A stretch of 64,000 nt of DNA from Maylandia zebra. Lineage: Eukaryota; Chordata; Actinopteri; Cichliformes; Cichlidae. Shown here one piece after another: positions 34,471 to 47,786 of the stretch. Location of the stretch: contig NC_135174.1 of assembly GCF_041146795.1 (NCBI RefSeq), positions 7,255,878 to 7,319,877 of the forward strand, written 5' to 3'. The first letter of the stretch is position 1, and each line of letters begins with the position of its first letter. The notes beneath the pieces were generated by a model. It did no database searches, was not told where the DNA came from, and saw nothing but the letters and a program-made list of their open reading frames with translations. Both the position numbers and the translations under genes were made by a program.

Positions 34471-37400
34471 TTATAATAATTTTAAACTTGTAACTCCAAG
34501 TATATCATATCTCATACATGAGTTTTCTGCTTTGAGACATCTGTTGTTAAATTAAAATGCATTCAACTGAAACGTCCAAAACATTAAAATTACAATTAGA
34601 GCTCTGATATTGATTCAGCGGTAGAACTTATACTGTAGTAAAACTGTAATAAAATAACTTTTTCCTATGTCAGACGTAATGGCCATTTGAAAACAAAAAA
34701 CACATAACCTGGTAATTCTATCCATTTTTGAAGGATTGTTATCTCTTGCAGTTGTACTACAAGTGAAGAAAATATTCATATTTACAGATAACACACAACA
34801 CATGGTCATATTCATGACTTAAATAACACTAATTTCAGTTATTTCAGCTTTTAGGACACTGCAGGCCAAATTAAGTCTGGGGTTTAGTAGCGCCCCTTTG
34901 CTCTTGTGTGCTACATTTTTAGCTGTATCATCTAAATTGCGGCATCATCATGTCGTTTAATTTAGTTTATTTATTTATTTATTTATTTTATCTGAATTTA
35001 ATTTATACAGCATGGAAGGAACACAAGTTCAAAGTATAATAATTTTTTTTTTAACTTTCTAGTTCCTCCACAAAACCTGCTGAAATGATCATAACATCAA
35101 AAAACATTACTATATGTGTTAAACAAAGTTTTGTAAACTGAAAACTGCTGTGTAGCCTCTGTGCATTAAATCCACAGATGATTAAGGAACACTGTTTCAT
35201 TGTCTTTGGCAATGTGGAAAAATGAGAACATTATGGGAAGAAGTGGAAGAAGGGAATTGTATAAAATTGTATTCAAATAAAAATGGACAAACATTGTGAC
35301 TCAATACATTATGAAACATTATGGATTATGGATCTCCAATCTTACACGACAGAGTCAAATGCATACTGAGTGACAAAATAGTGAAAAGGTTCAAATTTTG
35401 TTGCTCTGTTTAATCCAAATCTTTTACAATCAGAAGGGGGAAAACAGGACAGGACTATGTATACAAAACAGGACTATGTATACACACGCGTCTGGGTCTG
35501 GACACACTGAGTGTAGAACAGACTACACAGGAAATAAGGCAAAGACAGCAAACAAAACACCAGATACACACAAGATTTTTTTTAAAACAGGAATTAAAAA
35601 CCAAAAGTTAGTCTTATAAAATAAAACAAAATGATAGTTACCAGAACATGTGTAGGATTAAAATTGTGTATCTGAAAATTGCCCTTGTAACGTGGTAAAG
35701 GACCAGAGCGCCTGACTGCAGCTTGATGGATAATAAGCTAATCAGAAGTGCTTCGACTATGGAGCCTGAGTGTGTGAATAAAACACAGGAAACAGAAAAA
35801 GAGCTCAAAAATAAATGTATTATGTATGTTAAGGTGATGTGAGGTGATTTTATAGACAGATATACAATAAGAATAACAATAATAGTACAAAACAACTAAT
35901 TTGGTCCCAAAGGGGAAGTGGAACAAGACTGAGTCCAGTTCAGTTCAGTCTAGTCTAGTTCTGTTGACCTGTGATAGGTCATGTTTCAACAGTTCAATAG
36001 CTCAAATTAGTCCATTTGTCAGTTCACGTATTCACAGGTCCTACCGCAATGCAGCGGTGGTCGGGTGGATCGCCATCCCACGCTGATCAGGGCTTTGATT
36101 GGGGAAGAAAAAAAAAACCTGACCAAAACATGGTCAAAAAACATAAATGATCATTCAATATTAAATTAGAACAGCGTTCTACTGCCTTGACAGAATAAAT
36201 AAATCCATAAATAACAAAGTCAAATAATTATTTCATATAACAATCAATAAACCAATAACCAAACAAATCCTAATATCTCATTCTTATAATGAATTTCATT
36301 CAAAATAAGTTATAGAAAAACATTTAAATGGGTCCCATCAAAGTAAAGTGATTTAGCAATAAAGTTATTAAACATTATTCAAGGTCAATTAAATATCTAC
36401 AAAACAGATTTAACTCTAGGTGTTGCACAACAAGTTCAATAACCTAAAAGGATAAGTCCCATAGGCCGTTTTGGCATTATATCAGAAAAGTAACAAAAAA
36501 CATCCAAAACGAACAAAATCAAGAGAGGGTATTAAGTTGAATAAATCGGCCGGGTTATTGCACGCTGTCAATCGATATGGAGTCCGTAAATAGTCAATAT
36601 CTGACAAGCACACCAACCACAGAGATAGCAGCAGCAATGAGAGCAGGGGATGTGCAGCTGATTGACCCGGAACTTATAAAGAGTTCATTCCCGCCACAAT
36701 AAAGGGATTTCCGGAAGTGGGGTCAGATGTTACCTCGGTTACACTACAGTTTCAATATATTGCACCTGTAACACTCCACTTACTCTACTTTGAACAAAAT
36801 TGGTAGGACAAGCCCATGAAACAATACTCCTAATGTTGTTTGCTGGATGGTAGGTGACTGTTTGCTAACACATCCAATTTAAGACTTATAAAGATGCTAA
36901 TATTGTGTTTTTACCGTCTGGCCCTCTATGAAATTCAGTTAATATTACTAAATAAGCTTTTTAAACACTGGGTCGAGTCTCTACAATCTTTACTTTAAAA
37001 ATGCTTTTAGGATTTGCTACTGTGACCTAACTGGACTAACAGGGATAATTGTACGTAACTCCTGACAGAGAACCAACAAATCCGCCCTGAAATGCTAAAG
37101 GACCTGCTCTTTCAAGATATACTGTGTTTGAATCAGTCTTCCAACAAAAGCCTGCTGAGTGTTATTGATTTGGTAATGCATCAGCAGCTTTCCTTTTTCC
37201 TCTTCTCCTCTCACTCAGCTTTCTTGTGCCACATTTTTTATTTATTTGTAGAACTCAGTTATTTATACCACCAAGAGGATTAATTGATGACTGGATAATA
37301 AATCCATGGGGCTTTGATGTCTAATTTTGAAGAAGTTTTCAATAATGTTTTCAGTACATTTTAATATATTTACCTCTTTGTTGGAGCAAACACAGACCAC

Positions 37401-37720
37401 GATAAGACACTCAATGTTCTGTTTTTGAGAAGTGTTATTTATTGGTTTTTCAGATCGCAGCAGGGCTAGTTAGACCAAATGACAAAGGCGTCTACTTGCA
37501 CCCATAAAAAAACAGCATGTTACCCAATAACTAGCTGAAAAATAATTATGTTTCTCTTTTTTCTGCACTTTGAACACTGACAAAAGGGTCTCTAACTCTG
37601 ATAAGTGTCTTTAGGCAGAATAGGGGCAATCCAGCTTATTATTGATGAAGCACTGGTAGAGTCTGAGTACTGAAACCCAGAAAATGAGTTAAAGATCATG
37701 AAAAAGGTTAAAAAAAAAAT
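34471..37720. other. Long spacer, no gene seen
   Basis: AT-rich sequence with an ATTT-type run at about 34966-34988. The part 35930-36790 has an unusual base mix and may be an unrecognised repeat, but no second copy or terminal structure was found in the window. No coding exon is supportable. Confidence 0.35.
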
Positions 37721-38562
37721 AGTCAAAGGAGCTTGCAAAGAAAAGCGTCTGGACTTCTTTAAGTTGCTTGAATACGTTTCACCTCTCATCCGAGAAGCTT
37801 CTTCAGTTCAAAGGTCAAATGGTGGAGAGTCCCAGATTTAAACCTAGTGGGAGTAACCCCCCACAGAGGGACAAAAGGACCCCCTGATGATCCTCTAATC
37901 GCTTGAGCCAAGGTGTGAAACTGGGTGTGGGTCCCAATCAGCCAGAGTTTCAGGTGAGCTCATTGTGAAACCTGGCCCCACCTTGTCATGCAAATTTTGA
38001 ACTCTGTTCAAAGATGGTCGCTCACAGTGGACGTAGATGGCTTCTTTCACTCCTCTTTCAAACCATCTGTCGTCTCTGTCCAAAATGTGAACATTGGCAT
38101 CCTCGAAAGAGTGACCTTTGTCCTTGAAAGAGGAGTGAAAGAAGTCATCTACGTCCACTGTGAGCGACCATCTTTGAACAGAGGCGGTGGTTTACGACAC
38201 CAACTGTCTGCCATCTATAATCCAGTTTTGAGTTCCCTCCCCAGACGCCTTAATGCCCACTCACATCCTGGGCCATCTGACCTCAGGAATTCGCATGATA
38301 AGGTGGGGCCAGGTTTCACAATGAGCTCACCCGAAACCCTGGCTGATTGGGACCCACACCCAGTTTCACACCTTGGCTCAGGCGATTAGAGGATCATCAG
38401 GGGGTCCTTTTGTCCCTCTGTGGGGGGTTACTCCCACTAGGTTTATATCTGGGACTCTCCACCATTTGACATTAGAACTGAAGAAGCTTCTCGGATGAGA
38501 GGTGAAACGTCTTCAAGCAACTTAAAGAAGTCCAGACGCTTTTCTTTGCAAGCTCTTTGACT
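37721..38562. mobile_element. Penelope-like element, near-palindromic copy
   Basis: The whole unit is an inverted repeat. The left arm starts AGTCAAAGGAGCTTGC (37721) and the right arm ends in its complement (38562). Both arms carry the same GIY-YIG coding fragment in opposite directions: WFERGVKEAIYVHCERPSLN is read on the minus strand at about 38070-38000 and a matching LERGVKEVIYVHCERPSLN on the plus strand at about 38120-38180. The centre is near 38100, with a short spacer. The right arm has about 130 bp (38185-38310) that the left lacks. No reverse transcriptase is left. It cannot move by itself. Confidence 0.8.
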
Positions 38563-38926
38563 ACGATGACCTGGATGACTGAGAACCTTCACAGACATGT
38601 TAAAAAAAAAATGTTTTTAAAAACAGCAGCTATATAACAGGATCCCTCATTTCCAGTCAAAGCCATTTGTTAGGCACAGACTCAATATATATGTAAATTC
38701 TAAGGTAATGGACTGCTGATCAGAATATTTAATACTTCACTATCAGTAGTCACCATTTTATAAAACTTGATGGCTATAAACACCTAATCACATTCATACC
38801 TACTTTCCAGATGTGCAAAAAACACGACCTTGATTTGCATCATGGCAAAATTTACATCAGGCTTTGATTTTTCCACATGAAGTCATGAAATGTAATGATC
38901 ACAGAGAAGTAATGTGCGATACCACT

Positions 38927-39052
38927 GATTTGAAACCAAGTAAAATTGGTTTCAAATCAATTTTAAACCAATTTAAACATAGCTTCATAGTGAAGCTACG
39001 TTAGCTTCACTATGAAGCTAACATAGTAATCACTATGTTAGCTTCATAGTGA
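38927..39052. repeat. Chain of overlapping perfect hairpins
   Basis: Four inverted repeats overlap. 38927-38938/38947-38958: 12 bp. 38943-38952/38965-38974: 10 bp. 38980-38998/39002-39020: 19 bp, loop of 3. 39007-39027/39032-39052: 21 bp, loop of 4. All pair perfectly. The third and fourth share bases 39007-39020, so they exclude each other. No similar sequence was seen elsewhere in the window. Confidence 0.9.
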
Positions 39053-39214
39053 TTACAGAACATCAGACTACTTGTTCTTAATGTTTAATTGTAAAGAGTT
39101 ATCATATTGAAAACAAAAAAAAAACTGGAGTTGTGTGTTAATTGACGCTATTTGAATACTTGCCTGGACATTTCAACAAAAACATTCAACGTTCATACTT
39201 TCAGTCATTCACAG

Positions 39215-39720
39215 TAGTGCTGTGCCGACACTACAAATTTTAATATCAATTCAATACCAAGTAAATACAGGGCCAGTATTGCCGATGTCAGTACCAGTAA
39301 TTTTAAGTTATTCAGGCAGCTGACTGGTGGAGCGTAGTGTGCCATGACTTATGAGACGAATTCTCAATTTGCAAATTCTGAACACATTTTAATTACCACT
39401 ATATCACTGTGATTGTTACTTTCCACAATAAGCTATCACAACAAATCACACCTTTCAGCTTTTCGTGTGTTTTGAAACTGGGTTTTTGGAGACCTGGAAT
39501 ATAAATATTTCTGTCTTTAAAGCACACAAAAAGATTTTCATAGTGCATGTTTGAGGTTTATTTTTCAAAAAAGAAATAATTAACACAATTCAGCGGGCTA
39601 CATACTGAACTTGATGGATAAAAGCAAAGTACCGATCCAATTGTGCTAGTATTGATCTGATACAAGTACTAGTGTTGGTATTGATACTATTGATATCTGG
39701 ATCGATCTGCCCACCTTTAT
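39215..39720. repeat. Unclassified interspersed repeat
   Basis: Shares with 27770-28003 the start (AGTGCTGTG-CGA-ACT), the AATTTGCAAA-TCTGA-ACATTTTA block and TTACTTTCCACAA. It then continues with ATTGATACTATTGATATC-type words to about 39700. The ends are not defined and no coding is present; possibly a MITE. Confidence 0.45.
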
Positions 39721-42700
39721 CACAGAGGTTTTGTAGAAGACACGCTGCCATCCAAATCATGTGTAGCTCAGGCAAGACTTTGCTTATTTCAGCAAAATCA
39801 CACCAGACCACGTTTACCACATATTACATCAGCTCGGTGCCATAGAAAGACTCAAGCAGAAAGGCTGCATGAGCGGCCTACCCTACATCGAGGTCATCTA
39901 CTGAAATCAGCCAGGTGCTGCTAATTAAATACACTTGATTTATTGAATATCAAAGCAGAGGTTTGGGCAGTTTGTTTAGAGAACTCACATGAGCTAGATA
40001 TCACACTCTACAAGGCTCAGTTAGCATGGTAATTGTTAAACTTCATGACAGTACAATTGCAAAAATGACTGAACAAGTATGACTTGTTTGGGTGGATGAT
40101 CCCTGTTAACAAAAAAAAAAAGTATATGGCAGCGCGGTTTAAGTTTGCAAAACTGCAAAAACCTTTGTCTGAACATGGAGAGCAATTTAATAAAAACAAA
40201 CAAATCGTATTCGTGAGTTAAAGTAAGGAGTAGGATTAGGGTTAGGGTTGTGACCTCAGAGGATTAACATTCATCTATGTCTTGACATTAAGAAGTGATT
40301 AACTCTCGACAGATTTTTTAATACCACTTGAAGTTTTTTGTGAGCCCCTGTAGAAAGCCAAGCCTTTTTCTGCCCAATTTGCTTGCTATAATTGGTCAAT
40401 TCCTTCACATAAGTGTCTCTGACTCAGCTGACACAGGCTGCTAATTGGTAATTCGCCCTCATTAGCCACACCTTTGTTATTCTGTTTACAACAGTAATGA
40501 AATTATTCAGAATTGAGGCTCCTTGCTAAACTGATTAGAGTTTTTTTTGTCTTCCAGCTCCCTTCTGGTTATTTTTTTCTCTGCTGCAGCACATTACTGA
40601 AACATAACTGTTTTATTTTTGCGTCTTTAGATATATTGTATATGACAGATATTTTTTCCCTATCATTTCTATTGAGTTTCTTACAGTATTTACAGTACTT
40701 CCAAATGATGCCAACAGCAAAAGATAGCAAAAGGGCTTTTTGGTGACTCATCCCAGAACTCCAGGAGTGATTTTCTCCCTTAGCTGTCTCATCCTCTCTC
40801 TGGTTTCTACATAGATGGCCAACAGAACAGGGCTCATTTCTCCTCCACAGCCTTTCCTAGTCATTACTTTTACTTTCACATCGCTCTCTCTTTCTCTGTG
40901 CTCCTCTTGTCCCCCACCCAATCCCCTCACTCAAGCCTTTCTTGCTGGTTTCACCATACCCAGGATAAATGCTTTCAGAGGGTGAAGAATGAGTCATCCT
41001 GCTTCCCTAGGAGGTCACTGTTAATGCATACCGATGATGTTGTGGCCAGATGGCTAGTGTTCTATGAAGGATTACATAAGGGGAGCAGTATTACACAAAG
41101 TCAACGGGATAGAGAGGAAAAGGAGAGCCACATGGACTTTGAAACCAAACTAGCTGTATATAAAGGCTACCTGAGAAACTCATCATAAATAAAAAGAATT
41201 TCTGCAGATTCACCTAAAGTTAACATTTAGGAGACGCAGACATGACAACAGCGATCACTTTTTTTGCACACACACTACAGGTTTTTACAACTATATGCGA
41301 GCAGTGGAGTAAAAACTTGGACACACTTATAATCTGTTAGTCCTGGGCTTTCAGTTAACCCAGCCTTCTCTCCCATACAGATAGGCCACACTAGGGAAAT
41401 TGTGATGGGTGTAGAAAACAGCTCTGGTACTAGTGTTAGTAGTTAATTTACTTTGTCATTTTTTTTTCTTCTGTGTTTAAAAGGATTGGTGTAAAGTGTC
41501 CAAGGTGCTATTTGAACTTCACCATGTCATTGTGACCACGGCTACATGCCTAAATGTACCTAAAGTATCTAAATGTGCCAAAGAACGTGTCCAGTGAGTG
41601 CGTAATATATAACACTTTAATCCTGCCACCCCACAGCTATTTATATATACAATGATGAACCTTCTGAGTTATATCAGTTAGTCATTTTCTATTTTTCCCT
41701 TTGCATTATACAGTATGTAGTAGGTTAGGTTTCTCACATATTGTGTTTTCAAGTGCTCAAAAAGATACAAATTGACGATGGTCGGTGCCTTTTATGCATA
41801 AGTAGCAATGCAGCAGGTGATTGGTTTTTGTTGTGTCATTACCAAGTTATACACATTTTAATTTGCTTTTTTCAGAGCTGCTGGTCAGCAGCATGTTTGC
41901 AGTAGTTATGTTTGTAGCTGCCATACTTTTTGAAATCTGATGAAGGTGTAAGCTAGGCGACCAGACTTTGATTCATGGTAGTAACATCACACCACAAACT
42001 TGGAGTTACATTTGAAGGGGTGCACATGAGCTGTGACCTACAGCTAGATAGAATATCATATCTACAATTGCAATTTAATCTAATCTTAAGATGCAGCTTT
42101 AAATCACCATTTAGTCTCACACTCTCTTCGGAAACACTGGCAATGTACGGAGACCCAACTGCCTTCTCACCATTGCCCTTCAGAAAGAACCCAGTTTACT
42201 TTTGTGCACTTTTAATCAGAATTCTATTGAGAAGAAGATTCGTGATATGATTTGATTTATTTATTTATTTATTTATTTTTTAAGGAGGGCCAAAATAACA
42301 TCCACAGAAAAATAGTATCCAGTCCCAGTGCTCTCTGAATCCATTGTGCATGCTTGAATGGTTTGCTTCTCCAAATCACAGACAGCCAGACAGGAAAGTG
42401 AAAGCAGGGGTGAAACACCATGCTGGAGCCAAAATTTTACGAGTGGAAGAAAGCTTCTATTCCACTGGTAGCACAGTCACAGTCTGTAACAAACAATAAC
42501 AGTCGGTTAACTTCTAGCAAGCTCCCAACTCTCTTCTCTCCTGTGCATATTCTCCAATTAATATAAATGAAGAGGGGCTGTGCAGTGAGCTAACGCAGAC
42601 AGATCTCCCCACTTTATATCATCATTATTAAGTGTCTCTGACCTGTGGGGGAGCTGAGAAGCCTCCTCCTCACCAAGGTGAAAAAATAAGAAAAAAACAA

Positions 42701-43181
42701 ATGCATGGTGGCTTTGCAAAGGAGGACGTGTAACACTAGAGAATATAGGAATTTATTTTTGTTATATAGTGTTTTTACTTTCACACCACTAATTATTTTC
42801 CCTTTGAGGTCTACTTTCTGAGGCACGTTTCCATGGAGTGCACCCAAAGGACTCCAGCAGCTGTCAGTTTTTCGGCCACTTTGAGGAGCCTTGTTAAGCT
42901 TTCCAAATTATTCAGGGAAAAAGAGGAGAGAAGAGAGTGGCTTCTGTTTAGTAGAACCATAGCATTTTGTAAAATTCCATTTTCATATACAAAAGTGAAT
43001 GTTAGCTAAAGTCATTGTGTCAATAATGCCAAGTAATTTTTCACCATACAGTCTTTGCCCTTCAATACAATGAAACTTATATTTACCGTTAATATTTGAG
43101 TGACATTTAACACTGAAAAATGACACGTGGAAAGGGTTCAATTGTGTACATGACGTAAGATAAGTGACTGTAGTGACGTGC
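39721..43181. other. Long spacer, no gene seen
   Basis: No gene or RNA recognised. Simple features only: two adjacent TTAGGG units near 40236-40248 and an ATTT-type run at about 42257-42282. Confidence 0.4.
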
Positions 43182-43189
43182 TATTGTAC

Positions 43190-44301
43190 TAGGGCTGATA
43201 GTCGACTAGTCACTAATTATTTTTGCGATTAGTCGACTAATCGTGCATGCATTGGACGTAAAACGTACAGGTTATTGCACCAGCATGCATCTGCTCTTAT
43301 GTAACTATCATTAGCTTACAGCTTGAAGTGTTTAAGGTATGTGCTTAGATGGTAGTTTATTAAACTTTCAATGAAGATTGTCTCTGTGGAGTTTAATAAA
43401 CTCACCAATCTGCTCTTTGCTCCCTAAAATATAACAGGACACTGGAGTAAAATCTCGACCATCTCACACTTCTGTTTAACCAGTTTTCTGTTTGACGTTT
43501 ATTCAGCTGTGTGAAAACTATAACTTTAATCTCAGCCAAACAAATAAAACACTGAAAAAAGTCAAACAAAAATATTTTTAAGTTATATATCATGTTTAAG
43601 CTGAGTAGCGAAAGACCGCGGGGATCTGAAAAGATGTGCCGGGAGTTCGCTGTTCTTGCCGGATCTAGTGAGCCTTGACCTCCCTGTTAGTTATCGAGCT
43701 GAAAATGTCGGAGCACTTTTGCAAATATGTGATGTCTTGATAAACCAAGCAGATATTAGAAGTTTACACAGCTACATTCTCGCCTGAAAATATCTTATAA
43801 GTTTATTTTGTCACCCAAAAAGAGTAATAAGAGTAATATTAAAACTAAGTAGCTGCCGCCATTGATGGAAACTGGAATTGGCTAAGCTGCGCTATAAATT
43901 CTGGGATACGCTGGGCCACAAATGACACACCCGACCCATCCTTCAAATCTGGGGAAAAGGAGGACGCATTTGGAGGAGTCTTGGAGAAGGCTTTGGACAG
44001 CGTTCATCTCGTTGCTGTCACGTAATCAGCCTATAAATGCGGCCTCCGAAGGATGCGGCCCCTGAATTTGGAAACAGCTACAATACCTGAGACTGCTTCT
44101 TCTTCTTCTTTGGCATTTAAAGCAGCTAGCATCCTTGTAGATGCAGTGCTGCTATCTTCTGTTTCAGTTTGTTATTACACTCTTAAATCCTACTACTTAT
44201 TCCTGCGTCTTTCAGGATCTTACAAAGCTTCAAACGACATTGCAACTATTAAATTAGTCGTCGACGTAGTCGTGACTAGTCGACTAATCGTGACAGCCCT
44301 A
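43190..44301. mobile_element. hAT non-autonomous element, 1112 bp
   Basis: The ends are TAGGGCTG and CAGCCCTA, each followed inward by blocks of TAGTCGACTA. A perfect 8-bp target duplication TATTGTAC lies at 43182-43189 and 44302-44309. No transposase frame is complete. Subterminal TAGTCGACTAATCGTG words occur near both ends and could be transposase-binding sites. Confidence 0.88.
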
Positions 44302-44309
44302 TATTGTAC

Positions 44310-45159
44310 ACAATCCCCTTTTTTTGTTTTTTGTTTTTTTAAATCAACCAATCCCTGATAGCTTTGTGAGAGTTTGCAAAGAATTTCCCATTTAAAACTT
44401 TATTTCAGCACTGCTGCCTATAACCACCAAAGAGAACTTTGATACACAAATGATATTCCATATCATTTTTTCTTTGATTAGTAGGTATCCCGATTAGGTG
44501 TGTATGCTCATTTCAAAAGTATTTATAGCCCTTATGAAGTTGAAGCTGGCATTTCCCAACCATATCTGTACTTCATAAGTCACAATGACAAAGCTAAAAT
44601 GTGCTCAGCTGTTTTTGCAAAAATCAGAAAAAACTCAAATTATAAATTTAAGACACTCAGACACTTTTGTAAACCTTTACACTATTACATCTAGAAAATC
44701 CTTTTTATTGACAAATGTCAGCCATTATTAGCAAATATTCTTTCAACATATTGATTTCACTATATTAGTACTAAATCTAATTCTCCACTTGTATGTTCTG
44801 CTGCTACCTCAATCATTCGCAACTAAATTTCTACACCCAGGCTTGTCACTCTGCTTACTGTGCCCTCCAAGTCTTATTAGCTAGTTTCTCCGTTGCTTAT
44901 TGCCCATTTTAAAACCTCTGTCACTAAGACCTGGCTTAAACAAGGGGACTGCTGGCCTTTTATAACACAATAATTACAGCTTCTTTAATTCATCGAGGCC
45001 ATAATCCATCCATCCTCTTACAACTTTTCCATTTCATTATTTTGAATCACTATCCTTCAAAAATCCAGTTTGCTACATTATTATCTACCAAACGCTGAAA
45101 TCCTGCACTGATTTCTTGAAATTTCTCCTGCTTGCTCTAATCTCTTTTCAAATTTGACG
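44310..45159. other. Spacer, no gene seen
   Basis: AT-rich sequence without recognisable coding. It may include decayed 5' parts of the LINE that follows. Confidence 0.35.
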
Positions 45160-46015
45160 ATTTTTTTTAGTAGCAGACTTTAACTTACATAGCAACGATC
45201 CTTCAGGTTGTAATGACACAAAATTTGCATTTCATTTCAGCTGGTTGAAAATGTTAAAGGCCCTCATGTTACAAGCAATCTGTATGGTCATCTTTGATGA
45301 ACCATCAACAGCTAGCCTTTCCGTTCGCTTCTCTGATATATTCATATCAAAACATGGGTTTTCCAGTTTTCATTTGACTCGAGTAAGTGGTTTAGTTAGT
45401 CTTAGCTCATTAGCGCTAGATAAAATGTTCCCATTAAAATATGGATTATTCTAAACTGCCAATCCTTCCTCTTGGTTTACTAAGTACATTTGTCGCCACA
45501 GGAGCGAGTGTAAGAATGCTGAATAAAGATGCAAGTAAACAAACTTGCTCACTGTCTTCACATGATAAAATTATTAATTACACTCAATCAACTTTAACTC
45601 CATTGACCAACTAATTAATCCCACTCAGTCTGGGTTTCCTCACACGTCTTCTTATGACTGTGAAAAGTTTCTAAATGTCTTTGTTAGCAAAATATATGGT
45701 GTCAGATTAAACTTCAGCCCTGGAGCTTATCAACCTGACCTCTTTACTCACCCTGCTCTGCTTTCTGAGTTTTACTGATTCCGATAACAGATTTCCTGGA
45801 CAGAGATTATTATATATGAGTTTCTTCTTGCAAGAGGGTCTGCCTGTAATCTCCCCTTGTTCTCTGTTTTATTATCAGTCAGTCTCTTTCATCTTGTTGC
45901 ATGCATGATATCCCCAAGAGAGTCAACGTGTTCCTTTTAGCCGGTTGAGGCGACTTTTGTTGTGATTTGGTGCTATATAAATAAAATTGAATTGAATTGA
46001 ATTGAATTGAATCTT
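45160..46015 (+). pseudogene. L2-like LINE relic with (GAATT)n tail
   Basis: Decayed coding pieces resemble the linker between endonuclease and reverse transcriptase of fish LINEs: a WFTKYICRHRSECKNAE stretch (about 45475-45525) and CEKFLNVFVSKIYGVRLNFS (about 45660-45715). The 3' end (45955-46015) has GAGGCGAC, TTTGTTGTGATTTGGTGC and TATATAAATAAAATTGAATT, then tandem GAATT. This is the same terminus as the family A repeats in the first 18 kb. Most of the reverse transcriptase is deleted. Confidence 0.55.
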
Positions 46016-46536
46016 TCACAAATCCTTATCTGGTTTCTCTCAGGATCATAACACTGAAACTGCATTACTCAAAATTAGTAATGATGCTCTGGGATAAAGG
46101 TGAGCCTTCCAGTTTAGTATATATGTCAAAATGTATGCTTAAATGTATATTTGCATATAGTGTATGTTGAGGTGTAAACACTTATTTAGTTGTGGGTTTT
46201 CTGTAATGATTGACTTTATGTAGAACTCTGCAATAGAACCCATAGACCCTCAAGCTTTCCTTGTATAAAAGATGTCCAGGCGGGACAAGAAGTACACTGA
46301 ACTAATAGTGAACTTCCACCTTTCACATTGACAAAACTCACATTTTGAAACAATTTTTCCAAGCAAAACTAGACCACCAGCTGCAGGCCATTCAATATCA
46401 AAATGTTTGCTGGAATCTCCAGAAAAGAAAAGCAGCACAGGTTAGGTTAAAAGGCACAAGAAAGACTACGGAGTCTGCAAAACTGCATTTAAAACAGTCA
46501 GCAACTGAACTATGTGGACAGAAATGCAGGTACTTG

Positions 46537-47786
46537 CACTCTAAAAAGTAATTCAGAGGCTTAGTTATCACTATAAATATAAGTTAGATGAGCCTGATAA
46601 AATCTATAAATATCCTTTTAGTAATTATTTGAGTTTGATAAGTTGGAATAAATGTCTAAAATGTTAACGTTTGTGTTAAATTAAGGTATTTATTTACATT
46701 TATCTCAGACAAAAAAATCAGTATGTGGTTCACAGAATACCTTCTTTGCATGTACTTAATATTTTTGTTTAAAATTGAATCAAAATGTTTGAGAAATATG
46801 TATCTATACTCATCAGTATCTTGTACTAAAATCATTAATTATTCAAATCAATATTATTTATTGTCAGCAACTACAACTGAAAAGTGTAAGTAAAACACGT
46901 TAACGTAGAGTAATTGAGTACCATGAGCCTTTTTCATTGTTTTGCTCATTTTGTTTTTTAAGTACTCTGAGCTCTTGTGTTTGCTGTCCTGGTTTGCCAG
47001 CTAAAAGGGAAAAATCTCTTTTATTTTTAATGCTTGTTTATTTCAAGTTATTGCCATGTTTATGAAAATTAAGTTTTCAATTGGAAAAATGTTTAACATG
47101 TGGTCATTTTTCATACATGTATTATGAAAAGCACAACTACATATTAGTTTGTTTAGGTTTTTAGACTTAGACTACCAGTGAAATACAATAACATTCATGT
47201 TTGAATGTTAGGGGGTGATCGTGGCTCAAGAGTTGGCAGTTCGTCTTGTAATCGGAAGGTTGCCGGTCGAGCCCCAGCACCGACAGTCTCGGTCGCCTAC
47301 TGGTTGCCTACAGCCTACTGGTGGTCACAGGGCCCGGTGGTGCCCCAGGGCAGCTGTGGCTGCTATATAGCATGCCATCACCAGTGTGTGAATGACTGAA
47401 TGATTCACACACACATTCAGGATGACTGAATGCAGTGCAAAGTGCTTTGGGGTCCATAGGGACTAGGTAAAGCGCTATACAAATACAAGCCATTTACCAT
47501 ATTTAATATTAAGTACAATTTTGATTACGTTCAGTTTACAATAATGAGTAAATGGAACAAAATTTTGGATTAACTGACCATCTATATTTCAGTTACATTG
47601 ACCAAGCATGTCAGTGTTATTTACTCAATTCTTTCATGTTTGTGTAACAACTACAATTATTCATTTCAACTTAATATGTTTAAGCGTAAGTTATTCAATT
47701 GATCAAGTATACTGAACAGATTTGACTAGTTTCCAAAGTGTTGCCTCAAAAATTTTAAGTAAATGTCAGTTTTAGTTTTTAGAGTG
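46537..47786. mobile_element. CACTA-like non-autonomous element
   Basis: The ends CACTCTAAAAA (46537) and its complement (to 47786) are flanked by TG on both sides, a possible 2-bp target duplication. The interior is A/T-rich without a transposase and holds a nested SINE-like repeat. Ends starting CACT and a 2-3 bp duplication suit EnSpm/CACTA, but such a short duplication has a high chance of arising at random. Confidence 0.5.
47211..47503 (+). repeat. tRNA-headed SINE-like repeat
   Basis: The 5' head reads GGTGATCGTGGCTCAAGAG, then AATCGGAAGGTTGCCGGTCG. This resembles a tRNA with box A near 47221-47235 and box B at 47265-47274, where one T of the usual GGTTCGAGCC is lost. The body includes GGGCCCGGTGGTGCCCCAG and CACCAGTGTGTGAATG, and the 3' part has GGGGTCCATAGGGACTAG and AAAGCGCTATACAAATAC. 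A common teleost repeat; this copy looks internally deleted. Confidence 0.6.

Noticed and set aside
35930..36790. Possible unrecognised transposon
   Set aside because: No terminal repeats, duplication or second copy could be found in the window.
40236..40248. Telomere-like TTAGGG pair
   Set aside because: Only two units; expected by chance at this length.
47265..47274. tRNA gene
   Set aside because: Box B lacks one base, the cloverleaf does not close, and the sequence continues as a known SINE-like repeat.
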